Assembly: GCA_934725835.1 (NCBI GenBank)
Contig: CAKVCR010000070.1
Location: forward strand, 1-11,560
Direction: 5' to 3'
From: an uncultured Odoribacter sp.
GTDB lineage: Bacteria > Bacteroidota > Bacteroidia > Bacteroidales > Marinifilaceae
Length of the DNA stretch: 11,560 bases
Each line of letters opens with the position of its first letter. Position 1 is the first letter of the stretch. Made by a program: the position numbers and the translations under genes. The notes beneath the pieces are model-generated. The model was not told where the DNA came from. It saw nothing but the letters and a program-made list of their open reading frames with translations, and did not search any database. Of this stretch, positions 1 through 5,689 are shown one piece after another.

Positions 1-908
1 AGGATGTATTTGTGGAGTTGCGTGACCGTACTCGTATTGCCAACAAAAATAAGGCAGATTTATTTATTTCGATTCATGCCAATGCCTTGGATGTAAAAAA
101 GAAACCTAGCAACAAAAATATTAAGGGGGTTGAAACTTTTGTGTTGGGAACCAATAGCTCTGAACATAATTTGAAGGTTGCCATGCAGGAAAACTCCGTA
201 ATTCACTATGAGGATGACTATTCTGCTAAATATGCCGGATTCGATCCGGCAAGAGTCGAGTCTTATATTCTCTTCAATATGATTAGGAACTTGCATCTGG
301 AAAATAGTGTTAATTTGGCAACTATGATTCAGAGCGAGTTGGTGAAAACTACAAAACAGGTGAATCGTGAAGTGCGGCAGGCCCCCCTATGGGTATTGAA
401 GGATGTGGCGATGCCGGCTGCTTTAGTGGAAATAGGGTATATAACAAATCTTGATGATGAGCGTTTTATGATGTCGGCAGTCGGCCAAGATAAGATTGCC
501 CGTTCTATTTTTAAAGGCTTTCAGAATTATAAAAATAAACTGGAGGCTAAAACCATGGGCTCTTTGAAATTACAGAATAAAGAGGCTGTCAGTAGTAATG
601 CGGGGACAACAGAATCTCGTGCTGTTGGAGATATTAAATCGGCTTCCAAGCGACCGTTGTATGCTATTCAAGTCGCATCTTCTGCCGGTCGTATGAAGGA
701 CTGTGCGAGTATATGTCGTGGAATGAAAGTGAATGAATTGTATTCCAAGGGGCGTTATCGGTATTATGTGAAGGCATCGGATGATTTGGATGTCGTAAAG
801 AAGAGCTTGGGGGAGGTGAGGAAAATTGTCAAGGATTGTTTTGTGATTGCTATATATAATGATGAAATTATTTCTGTGGCTGAGGCTCGGAAATTGGAAG
901 GTAAATAA
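1..908 (+). CDS. N-acetylmuramoyl-L-alanine amidase (Amidase_3) with C-terminal SPOR-like domain, 5'-truncated
   Basis: This enzyme would cut the amide bond between N-acetylmuramic acid and the stem peptide of peptidoglycan in the periplasm. The reading frame is open from position 3, so the N-terminus (signal peptide, first zinc ligands) lies outside the window; the GTG at 12 is not a credible start. The text before and after it (DVFVELRDRTRIAN, then LFISIHANA) is the conserved middle of Amidase_3. The His of SIHANA (codon at 75-77) is a zinc ligand, and the Glu of ALVEIGYITN (codon 429-431) is the family's catalytic Glu. Between them is a long insertion of the type seen in Bacteroidetes AmiC-like enzymes. 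A Ser/Ala/Lys linker (about 549-650) leads to a C-terminal SPOR-like module (about 657-905), which would bind denuded glycan strands. The MCE gene follows 10-13 bases downstream, so the two probably form an operon. Family assignment is firm; the SPOR call is moderately sure. Confidence 0.93.
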   Translation, partial: DVFVELRDRTRIANKNKADLFISIHANALDVKKKPSNKNIKGVETFVLGTNSSEHNLKVAMQENSVIHYEDDYSAKYAGFDPARVESYILFNMIRNLHLENSVNLATMIQSELVKTTKQVNREVRQAPLWVLKDVAMPAALVEIGYITNLDDERFMMSAVGQDKIARSIFKGFQNYKNKLEAKTMGSLKLQNKEAVSSNAGTTESRAVGDIKSASKRPLYAIQVASSAGRMKDCASICRGMKVNELYSKGRYRYYVKASDDLDVVKKSLGEVRKIVKDCFVIAIYNDEIISVAEARKLEGK

Positions 909-921
909 GAGTAACGATATG

Positions 922-2106
922 ATGTACATTAAACGTGAAGTAAAATTGGCATTGACAGCTATCGCTGCTGTAGTAATTTTGATTTGGGGAATTAATTTCT
1001 TGAAGGCAAAAGCATTGTTTGATAATAATAATGTGTTTTATGGTATTTATGATCGGGTGGATGGTCTGAAGGTGTCCAACAGTGTAATATACCGTGGGTA
1101 TAGTGTGGGACAGGTAAACTCTATTAAGTTTGTGGGGGATCGTTTTGATAAGGTGTTGGTGGAGTTCACTGTCGGTAAGAATTTGCAGATTCCTTCCAAT
1201 TCCGTGGCTGCAATTCAAAGTGCAGATTTGATGGGTTCCAAAGCCATTAATCTTATACCTGGAGATGCGATGAAATATGCCGTGAATGGAGATACCTTAA
1301 AAAGTCAGCTTGCTCTTGGATTGATGGAGCAGCTGAATGAGCAGCTGGAACCTTTAAAGAAGAAAGCTGAAAATGTTATGGTATCGTTGGATACTGTCTT
1401 GATTACTTTGCAGGAGATTTTTAGTGATGGCTCTCATGATAACATCAGAGGTTCACTGCACAGTGTCAGTCGAACGTTGGATAATGTAGAGGAAGCGTCC
1501 GGAACATTGAATGATATGCTGGCAAAGGAATCAAAACGCATTTCGCAAATATTGGAGGATGTAAGTAGTATTACCGGAAATTTAAAGGCTAATAATGAAG
1601 ATATCAATAAAGGTATGGATAATATTGTGTCCATAAGTGATTCGTTGAGGGCCGTTAATTTAAATCACACGATTCGTTCTTTAAATGGAGTGTTGGCACA
1701 AGCGGATTCCATTATGAAAGCAATCAATCATGGACAAGGAACGTTAGGAGGAATGGTGTGTGATGATGCGCTTTATACCAATGTGACCCAGCTTAGCGAA
1801 AATCTGAATAAACTGCTGATTGAATTTCGGCAGAATCCCAAGCGTTTTATCAATTTGTCAATGTTTAGTATGGGGGGTGGCAAGCCGGTAGAAACTCATC
1901 ATTATGGTATTGTAATTGCAGAAAGTGATAAACCGTTGCCTCTGAATAATGAGTTGTATCTAAAGTATCCTGATTTAAAACAAATTCGTCGAAATGGAAC
2001 TTACCTTTATTTGATTCATACTTATGGCGAATTTAAGCACGCAAAAAAAGATTTGGAAAACGTAGAAGAGATTTTTAAGGATGCATATATTGTTAAAATA
2101 GACTAA
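922..2106 (+). CDS. MCE (MlaD-type) family membrane-anchored protein with SPOR-like C-terminal tail
   Basis: MCE proteins form rings or tubes that move lipids across the periplasm. The ATG at 922 gives 394 residues (MYIKREVKLALTAIAA); the adjacent ATG at 919 is equally possible. The in-frame ATG at 847 lies inside the amidase gene and would put unrelated residues before the membrane anchor, so I rejected it. One transmembrane helix spans about residues 9-27. A single MCE domain follows at about 38-115 (VFYGIYDRVDGL, then IYRGYSVGQVNSI, ending LMGSKAINLIPGD). Residues about 130-300 are mostly helical and heptad-like, as in MlaD/PqiB needle segments. Residues 328-394 form an extra module that aligns with the C-terminus of the upstream amidase. 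There is no MlaE permease or MlaF ATPase beside it in this window. It is probably cotranscribed with the amidase; its partners and substrate are unknown. Confidence 0.9.
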   Translation: MYIKREVKLALTAIAAVVILIWGINFLKAKALFDNNNVFYGIYDRVDGLKVSNSVIYRGYSVGQVNSIKFVGDRFDKVLVEFTVGKNLQIPSNSVAAIQSADLMGSKAINLIPGDAMKYAVNGDTLKSQLALGLMEQLNEQLEPLKKKAENVMVSLDTVLITLQEIFSDGSHDNIRGSLHSVSRTLDNVEEASGTLNDMLAKESKRISQILEDVSSITGNLKANNEDINKGMDNIVSISDSLRAVNLNHTIRSLNGVLAQADSIMKAINHGQGTLGGMVCDDALYTNVTQLSENLNKLLIEFRQNPKRFINLSMFSMGGGKPVETHHYGIVIAESDKPLPLNNELYLKYPDLKQIRRNGTYLYLIHTYGEFKHAKKDLENVEEIFKDAYIVKID

Positions 2107-2113
2107 AATTAAT

Positions 2114-2130
2114 TTTAGAATTATTCTAAA
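2114..2130. repeat. AT-rich inverted repeat just after the MCE stop codon
   Basis: The sequence TTTAGAAT-T-ATTCTAAA is a perfect inverted repeat with 8-base arms, starting 8 bases after the MCE stop codon. As RNA it would make a weak 7-pair stem with a TTA loop and only one G-C pair. No T-tract follows, so it is a poor intrinsic terminator. It could be a weak 3' end structure or a protein-binding palindrome. Confidence 0.4.
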
Positions 2131-2182
2131 TAAGAGTGCAAATCTCACGCAAATATTTTACATAATTATTCTGTTGATGAGA

Positions 2183-2200
2183 TAAACTTACGAAAGTTTA
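2183..2200. repeat. Inverted repeat in the dnaA upstream region
   Basis: TAAACTT and AAGTTTA face each other across the 4-base loop ACGA, giving perfect 7-base arms. It lies about 300 bases upstream of dnaA. No T-tract follows. A dyad operator or a small RNA hairpin are both possible; the sequence alone does not decide. Confidence 0.35.
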
Positions 2201-2324
2201 ACTGCTATCTAATCCTTTGTTTTGAGTGGTTTAAGGATGTTTTTGTAGTGACATTATACAATGAAATTAAGATTTAAGAGATAGGAATTTGCAATAAAAA
2301 TATGCTTGTTTGTGTAGTGTAATG

Positions 2325-2339
2325 TATTGATTATCAATA
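2325..2339. repeat. Perfect dyad TATTGAT-T-ATCAATA upstream of dnaA
   Basis: The 7-base arms around a single central T form an operator-like palindrome about 156 bases upstream of the dnaA start codon. The central spacer is too short for an RNA hairpin with all pairs formed, so a DNA-binding site is more natural than a terminator. No regulator can be named. Confidence 0.35.
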
Positions 2340-2405
2340 TTGTTGTTTTTAATGTGCTGATTGATAGTGGGAAATCTTTTTTAAATATAAACAAGCGTAA
2401 ATGGA

Positions 2406-2434
2406 TTTTTTTCTGAATTATTTTTTTCTGAATT
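2406..2434 (+). repeat. Tandem 14-base direct repeat (T7-CTGAATT) upstream of dnaA
   Basis: The sequence TTTTTTTCTGAATT occurs at 2406-2419 and again, identical, at 2421-2434. One A separates the copies, so the period is 15 bases. The repeat starts 89 bases upstream of the dnaA start codon and runs directly into the inverted repeat at 2432-2447. Two phased T-tracts of this kind bend or destabilise DNA and may serve as an upstream activating element. Confidence 0.7.
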
Positions 2435-2447
2435 TTGTACACAAAAT
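2432..2447. promoter_or_regulatory. Inverted repeat ATTTTGT-AC-ACAAAAT near dnaA, possible operator
   Basis: Perfect 7-base arms flank a 2-base spacer, 47 bases before the dnaA ATG. Inside it, TTGTACACA (2435-2443) differs from the DnaA-box pattern TTWTNCACA only at the third base. DnaA autorepression is known in other bacteria, so this is a candidate autoregulatory site. That role is inference from a single near-match. Confidence 0.3.
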
Positions 2448-2494
2448 GGATTGGGAAGAATCATATGGTAAAAGAATCCGACTGATAAAGTACA

Positions 2495-3901
2495 ATGGAA
2501 AAAGAGTGTGTAAAGATTTGGAATGAGTGTTTGTCTTTAATACAAGACAAAGTTGCGTTAGGACAGTTTAGAGCGTTTTTTGAACCGATACGTGCACTGA
2601 AATATAAAGATGATGTGCTGACGATTCAGGTGCCGACAGCTTATGTCTATGAGAAGCTTGAAGGGGAATATATTGATATTTTGAGTAATGCATTGCGTAC
2701 TGTTGTGGGACCTCAGGCTAAACTGGAATATTCTGTGATTGTTGTGCAAGAGCAAAAACAGAAGAAGCCCTTGACTCGTACTATAATATCTGCTCCTTCC
2801 AACAAACCTGCTACGAATGTCATATATGATACAGAGCTAAAGAACCCTTTCCAATCTGCAGCACCCAGTCATTTGCAGATAGATTCTAATTTGAATCCCT
2901 CTTATACGATGGCCAGTTACATCGAAGGTCCTTGTAATCGTTTGGCTCGTTCTGCCGGATACGCAATTGCGCAACGTCCGGGAGAGACAGCTTTCAATCC
3001 ATTGTTGATTTATGGTGGTTCCGGTCTGGGAAAAACTCATTTGGCACAAGCGATTGGTTGGGAAGCCAAAAGAAATTATCCGAATAAGGTGGTATTGTAC
3101 GTACCTACAAATTTGTTTCAGACACAATTTACGGAAGCTGTGCGTAGAAATGAATTGAATAACTTCCTGCATTTTTATCAGTTGATAGATGTTTTGATAT
3201 TGGACGATATACAGGAATTAGCCGGTAAGGAAGGAACTCAGCGCACTTTTTTCCATATATTCAACCATTTACACCAGTCCGGCAAACAATTGATTTTAAC
3301 TTGTGATAAGTCTCCTGCAGAACTAGAGGGTATGGAGGAGCGTCTCCTGTCTCGTTTCCGTTGGGGATTATCGGCAGAGATTAAATCTCCTGATTTTGAT
3401 ACCCGTAAGGAAATCATCGTAAATAAAGCGCGCAAGGACGGTATAGATATTTCTGATGATATAATTAATTACATTTGTAAATTCGCTGATAATAATATTA
3501 GAGAGTTGGAGGGTGTATTGATTTCTTTGTTGGCGCAATCTACCTTTAACAAGTGCGATTTAACCTTGGATATCGCTAAAGATATTCTTGGGAAAATGGT
3601 TAAGAAACAAACAGAAGAACTGACTGTCGATAAAATACAGCAGGTTGTATGTGAGCATTATAATATTTCTCTTGATTTGTTACAGACTAAAACTCGAAAG
3701 CGCGAAGTGGTTCAAGCTCGTCAATTGGCGATGTTTTTATCCAAGAATTTCACCAATAAATCGCTTGCATTCATAGGAAGTCAAATCGGAAAAAAAGATC
3801 ACGCAACGGTATTGTATGCATGTAAGGCAGTGACCGACCTGATGGAGACAGACCGTAATTTCAAATTGCAAGTAGAGGAAATACAGCGGAAATTAGTATA
3901 G
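2495..3901 (+). CDS. dnaA: Chromosomal replication initiator protein DnaA
   Basis: DnaA is the ATP-dependent initiator that binds and opens the replication origin in the cytoplasm. The 468 residues match the usual length. In order there is an N-terminal domain I (about 1-87), a short linker (about 88-135), and the AAA+ core with Walker A GGSGLGKTH (174-182, Lys180), Walker B LDD (Asp237-Asp238), sensor 1 (LTCDKSP) and the box VII arginine finger Arg287 in LLSRFRWGL. Sensor 2 is NIRELEGVL. The C-terminal helix-turn-helix domain carries the signature DHATV (435-439) after GSQIGKK. The KTRKREVVQARQ stretch is typical of Bacteroidetes DnaA. The ATG at 2495 is the first in frame with domain I. The stop codon TAG shares its G with the GTG start of the next gene, so the two are likely translationally coupled. 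The AT-rich leader upstream suggests regulation there. Confidence 0.98.
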   Translation: MEKECVKIWNECLSLIQDKVALGQFRAFFEPIRALKYKDDVLTIQVPTAYVYEKLEGEYIDILSNALRTVVGPQAKLEYSVIVVQEQKQKKPLTRTIISAPSNKPATNVIYDTELKNPFQSAAPSHLQIDSNLNPSYTMASYIEGPCNRLARSAGYAIAQRPGETAFNPLLIYGGSGLGKTHLAQAIGWEAKRNYPNKVVLYVPTNLFQTQFTEAVRRNELNNFLHFYQLIDVLILDDIQELAGKEGTQRTFFHIFNHLHQSGKQLILTCDKSPAELEGMEERLLSRFRWGLSAEIKSPDFDTRKEIIVNKARKDGIDISDDIINYICKFADNNIRELEGVLISLLAQSTFNKCDLTLDIAKDILGKMVKKQTEELTVDKIQQVVCEHYNISLDLLQTKTRKREVVQARQLAMFLSKNFTNKSLAFIGSQIGKKDHATVLYACKAVTDLMETDRNFKLQVEEIQRKLV

Positions 3902-4509
3902 TGGAAATAGATGTATATAAAACTATAGAAGCTCCTTCAGAGGGTATATATAAGGAGAAGGGAAGCCGGTTTATAAGTTTGGCTTATCCGGTGGTGACTG
4001 AAGATGAAATTCGTGAAATTGTTTCCCGTTTGAAAGAAAAATATTATGATGCTCGGCATCATTGTTATGCTTGGCGGCTGGGTGCCGCCAAGACTCATTT
4101 TCGGGCAAATGATGATGGAGAACCCTCTTCTACGGCAGGAAAACCTATATTGGGACAAATTCAGTCAAATGATTTGACGAATATTCTAATAGTAGTGATT
4201 CGATATTTTGGAGGGATTAAATTAGGTGTGTCAGGATTGATTAATGCATATCGGGAAGCAGCTGCAGATGCCATTGCCAATGCTGAAATTATAGAAAAGA
4301 CGGTAGATGAACAGATTCGGATACAATTCAGTTATCTTGCAATGAACGATGTTATGAAAATTGTGAAAGAGGTGGCTCCGGATGTTTTGGAAAGGAATTT
4401 CGAAATGGCATGTGAAATGTTGCTTGCTATTCGTCAAAAGGATATGCCTGCATTAAGAAGCAGATTGGAACAAGTGGATTCCCTGATTTTTCTCGATGAA
4501 AATAATTGA
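3901..4509 (+). CDS. IMPACT/YigZ family protein (UPF0029 + DUF1949)
   Basis: This is a 202-residue member of the YigZ/IMPACT family. The eukaryotic relative IMPACT modulates Gcn2 signalling; the bacterial role is not settled, though a link to translation or RNA has been proposed. The UPF0029 core holds the family signatures YYDARHHCYAWRLG (from residue 48), DDGEPSSTAGKPI (71-83) and RYFGGIKLGVSGLINAY. The last 65 or so residues fit the DUF1949 domain with a ferredoxin-like fold. The start is a GTG that overlaps the dnaA stop by one base. No in-frame ATG lies nearby, and the protein begins directly with the conserved YKTIEAPSEG segment, so the GTG is well supported. Its expression is likely tied to dnaA by stop-start coupling. 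Confidence 0.93.
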   Translation: MEIDVYKTIEAPSEGIYKEKGSRFISLAYPVVTEDEIREIVSRLKEKYYDARHHCYAWRLGAAKTHFRANDDGEPSSTAGKPILGQIQSNDLTNILIVVIRYFGGIKLGVSGLINAYREAAADAIANAEIIEKTVDEQIRIQFSYLAMNDVMKIVKEVAPDVLERNFEMACEMLLAIRQKDMPALRSRLEQVDSLIFLDENN

Positions 4510-4527
4510 AAAAAAACAGACGAAAAA

Positions 4528-4558
4528 TTTGCAGAGAACAATATTCTCTCTATCTTTG
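4528..4558 (+). promoter_or_regulatory. Bacteroidetes-type promoter for tRNA-Lys
   Basis: A -33 box TTTG (4528-4531) and a perfect -7 box TATCTTTG (4551-4558) are separated by 19 bases, the standard layout for the primary sigma factor of Bacteroidetes. Transcription would start near 4565, about 20 bases before the mature tRNA. The spacer contains a small dyad (AGAGAA 4533-4538, TTCTCT 4544-4549), which may be incidental. Confidence 0.85.
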
Positions 4559-4585
4559 CAACCGCAATTGAGAGAGTTGCAGTAC

Positions 4586-4658
4586 GATTCAGTAGCTCAG
4601 CCGGTAGAGCACAACACTTTTAATGTTGGGGTCCTGGGTTCGAATCCCAGCTGGATCA
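4586..4658 (+). tRNA. tRNA-Lys (anticodon UUU)
   Basis: The 73 bases fold as a complete cloverleaf. The acceptor stem GATTCAG pairs with CTGGATC (one T-G wobble). The D stem is GCTC/GAGC with an 8-base loop. The anticodon stem CAACA/TGTTG carries the loop CTTTTAA with TTT at 4619-4621. The variable loop is 5 bases, and the T stem CTGGG/CCCAG has the loop TTCGAAT. The discriminator base is A, as expected for tRNA-Lys. The CCA end is not encoded and must be added enzymatically. It reads both lysine codons AAA and AAG. It stands alone with its own promoter and terminator. I saw no integrase and no copied 3' end that would mark it as an attachment site. Confidence 0.98.
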
Positions 4659-4660
4659 CG

Positions 4661-4692
4661 AAAAGGACTTTAGAAATAAAGTCCTTTTTTTT
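4661..4692 (+). terminator. Intrinsic terminator of the tRNA-Lys unit
   Basis: GGACTTTA pairs perfectly with TAAAGTCC around a GAAA tetraloop (4673-4676), with A-T pairs extending the base of the stem. A run of eight T follows (4685-4692). It begins 2 bases after the tRNA and isolates it from glsA downstream. Confidence 0.93.
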
Positions 4693-4699
4693 GTGTGAT

Positions 4700-4707
4700 T
4701 ATTTTTG
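4700..4707 (+). promoter_or_regulatory. Possible -7 promoter element for glsA
   Basis: TATTTTTG matches TAnnTTTG exactly and lies 24 bases before the glsA ATG, right after the tRNA terminator. No TTTG sits at the proper distance upstream (that position lies inside the terminator stem), so the match is half a promoter in a T-rich stretch and may be chance. Confidence 0.35.
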
Positions 4708-4731
4708 TCTCTTATCGTTATTAAACTTGCT

Positions 4732-5646
4732 ATGGATTATAAGGCAGTAATAGAGAATATACATAAAGAGTTGCAGAGTTTTTGGGGACGGGGTAAGGTT
4801 GCCGATTATATACCGGCTTTAGCGAAGGTCAATCCTCGGCAATATGGTATTGCATTGACCACTTTAGATGGACAATCTTTTCAGGTGGGGGATGCAGAAG
4901 TTCGTTTTTCAATCCAAAGTATTTCTAAAGTGTTTACGATGGCAATGGTGACTCGTCATTTGGGAGACGAAATATGGAAGTATGTGGGTCGTGAGCCTTC
5001 AGGAAATCCGTTTAATTCTTTGGTGCAGCTGGAAAATGAACAGGGAATACCGAGAAATCCGTTTATTAATGCAGGTGCGCTTGTGGTTACCGACAGATTG
5101 ATGAGTCTGTATCCTCGACCGAAAGATGCAATATTGGAATTTGTAAGAGGGCTGTGTGGAAATGACGATATATATTTTGACAAGGATATAGCGCGTTCGG
5201 AGCGTGCTACAGCCGATCGTAATATGGCTTTGGCATATTTTATGAAGAGTTTTGGTAACATTGAGCACGATGTAGACTCCTTGTTGGATGTATATTGTAA
5301 TCAATGTGCTATTTCGATGAATTGTATTGATTTGTCTCGTGCTTTTCAGTTTTTGTGCAACCATGGCTTGAATCCTGTAAACGGAGAGAGAATTTTGACC
5401 AGTAGTCAGGCAAAACGCTTGGGAGCACTGATGTTGACGTGTGGATTCTATGATGAATCCGGTGATTTTGCTTTTCGGGCGGGATTACCGGGTAAGAGTG
5501 GTGTCGGTGGAGGTATTGCTGCTTATATCCCGGATAATTTGTCGATTGCGGTGTGGAGTCCTGAATTGAATAAGCATGGCAATTCTTTGATAGGGGTTGA
5601 AACGTTGGAGCGTTTCACAACAGATATTGGTAATTCAATCTTTTGA
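4732..5646 (+). CDS. glsA: Glutaminase A (serine-dependent, beta-lactamase fold)
   Basis: The enzyme hydrolyses L-glutamine to glutamate and ammonia in the cytoplasm. The ATG at 4732 gives 304 residues, close to the usual size of about 308, and begins MDYKAVIENIHKEL. An in-frame TTG at 4705 would add nine unconvincing residues and lies inside the candidate -7 box. Visible signatures are GKVADYIPALA near the N-terminus, the catalytic S-x-x-K motif in FSIQSISKVFT (Ser63, Lys66), NPFINAGAL, the ERATADRN segment, and the glycine-rich GKSGVGGGI (from residue 254) that replaces the KTG triad of beta-lactamases. It follows the tRNA terminator, so it should have its own promoter, and it is convergent with the helicase gene 28 bases downstream. 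There are no adjacent glutamate transporter or decarboxylase genes, so an acid-resistance role is not indicated by context. Confidence 0.96.
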   Translation: MDYKAVIENIHKELQSFWGRGKVADYIPALAKVNPRQYGIALTTLDGQSFQVGDAEVRFSIQSISKVFTMAMVTRHLGDEIWKYVGREPSGNPFNSLVQLENEQGIPRNPFINAGALVVTDRLMSLYPRPKDAILEFVRGLCGNDDIYFDKDIARSERATADRNMALAYFMKSFGNIEHDVDSLLDVYCNQCAISMNCIDLSRAFQFLCNHGLNPVNGERILTSSQAKRLGALMLTCGFYDESGDFAFRAGLPGKSGVGGGIAAYIPDNLSIAVWSPELNKHGNSLIGVETLERFTTDIGNSIF

Positions 5647-5664
5647 TTAGCTCGTCAAATATAA

Positions 5665-5689
5665 GAAGGAGGCATTAAATGCCTCCTTC
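5665..5689. terminator. Stem-loop shared by convergent glsA and helicase genes
   Basis: GAAGGAGGCAT and ATGCCTCCTTC form a perfect 11-pair stem with the loop TAA (5676-5678). It lies 18 bases after the glsA stop. On the other strand the stem encodes the helicase's last codons (Glu-Gly-Gly-Ile) and the loop holds most of its stop codon. Neither side has a strong T-tract, so it may stop transcription only partly or protect 3' ends. The position between converging genes supports a bidirectional terminator. Confidence 0.7.

Larger units (their letters stand above)
2107..2494. other. AT-rich intergenic region upstream of dnaA
   Basis: This 388-base gap holds no credible ORF on either strand and is far richer in A and T than its flanks. 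It contains three perfect inverted repeats with 7- or 8-base arms (2114-2130, 2183-2200, 2325-2339), a tandem 14-base repeat (2406-2434) and an inverted repeat close to the dnaA start (2432-2447). I searched for the TTTG-N19-TAnnTTTG promoter pair and found only imperfect versions, so I do not name a promoter, although dnaA very likely has one here. Only one sequence (TTGTACACA, 2435-2443) comes within one base of the DnaA-box pattern TTWTNCACA. That is too little to call an origin. Confidence 0.6.

Noticed and set aside
847..921. Longer MCE reading frame starting at ATG 847
   Set aside because: It overlaps the amidase coding region by 62 bases and adds residues that do not belong before the membrane anchor; the ATG at 919 or 922 leads straight into the conserved start.
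2107..2494. Replication origin (oriC) next to dnaA
   Set aside because: Only one near-match to a DnaA box is present, with no cluster. AT-richness and position next to dnaA alone are not enough, and origins are not always beside dnaA.
4586..4658. tRNA-Lys as an attachment site for an integrated element
   Set aside because: There is no integrase, no repeated tRNA 3' end and no foreign-looking DNA nearby; a terminator follows at once.
4496..4750. 84-residue ORF overlapping the tRNA
   Set aside because: It runs through the tRNA promoter, the tRNA gene and the terminator, so it cannot be a real protein gene.
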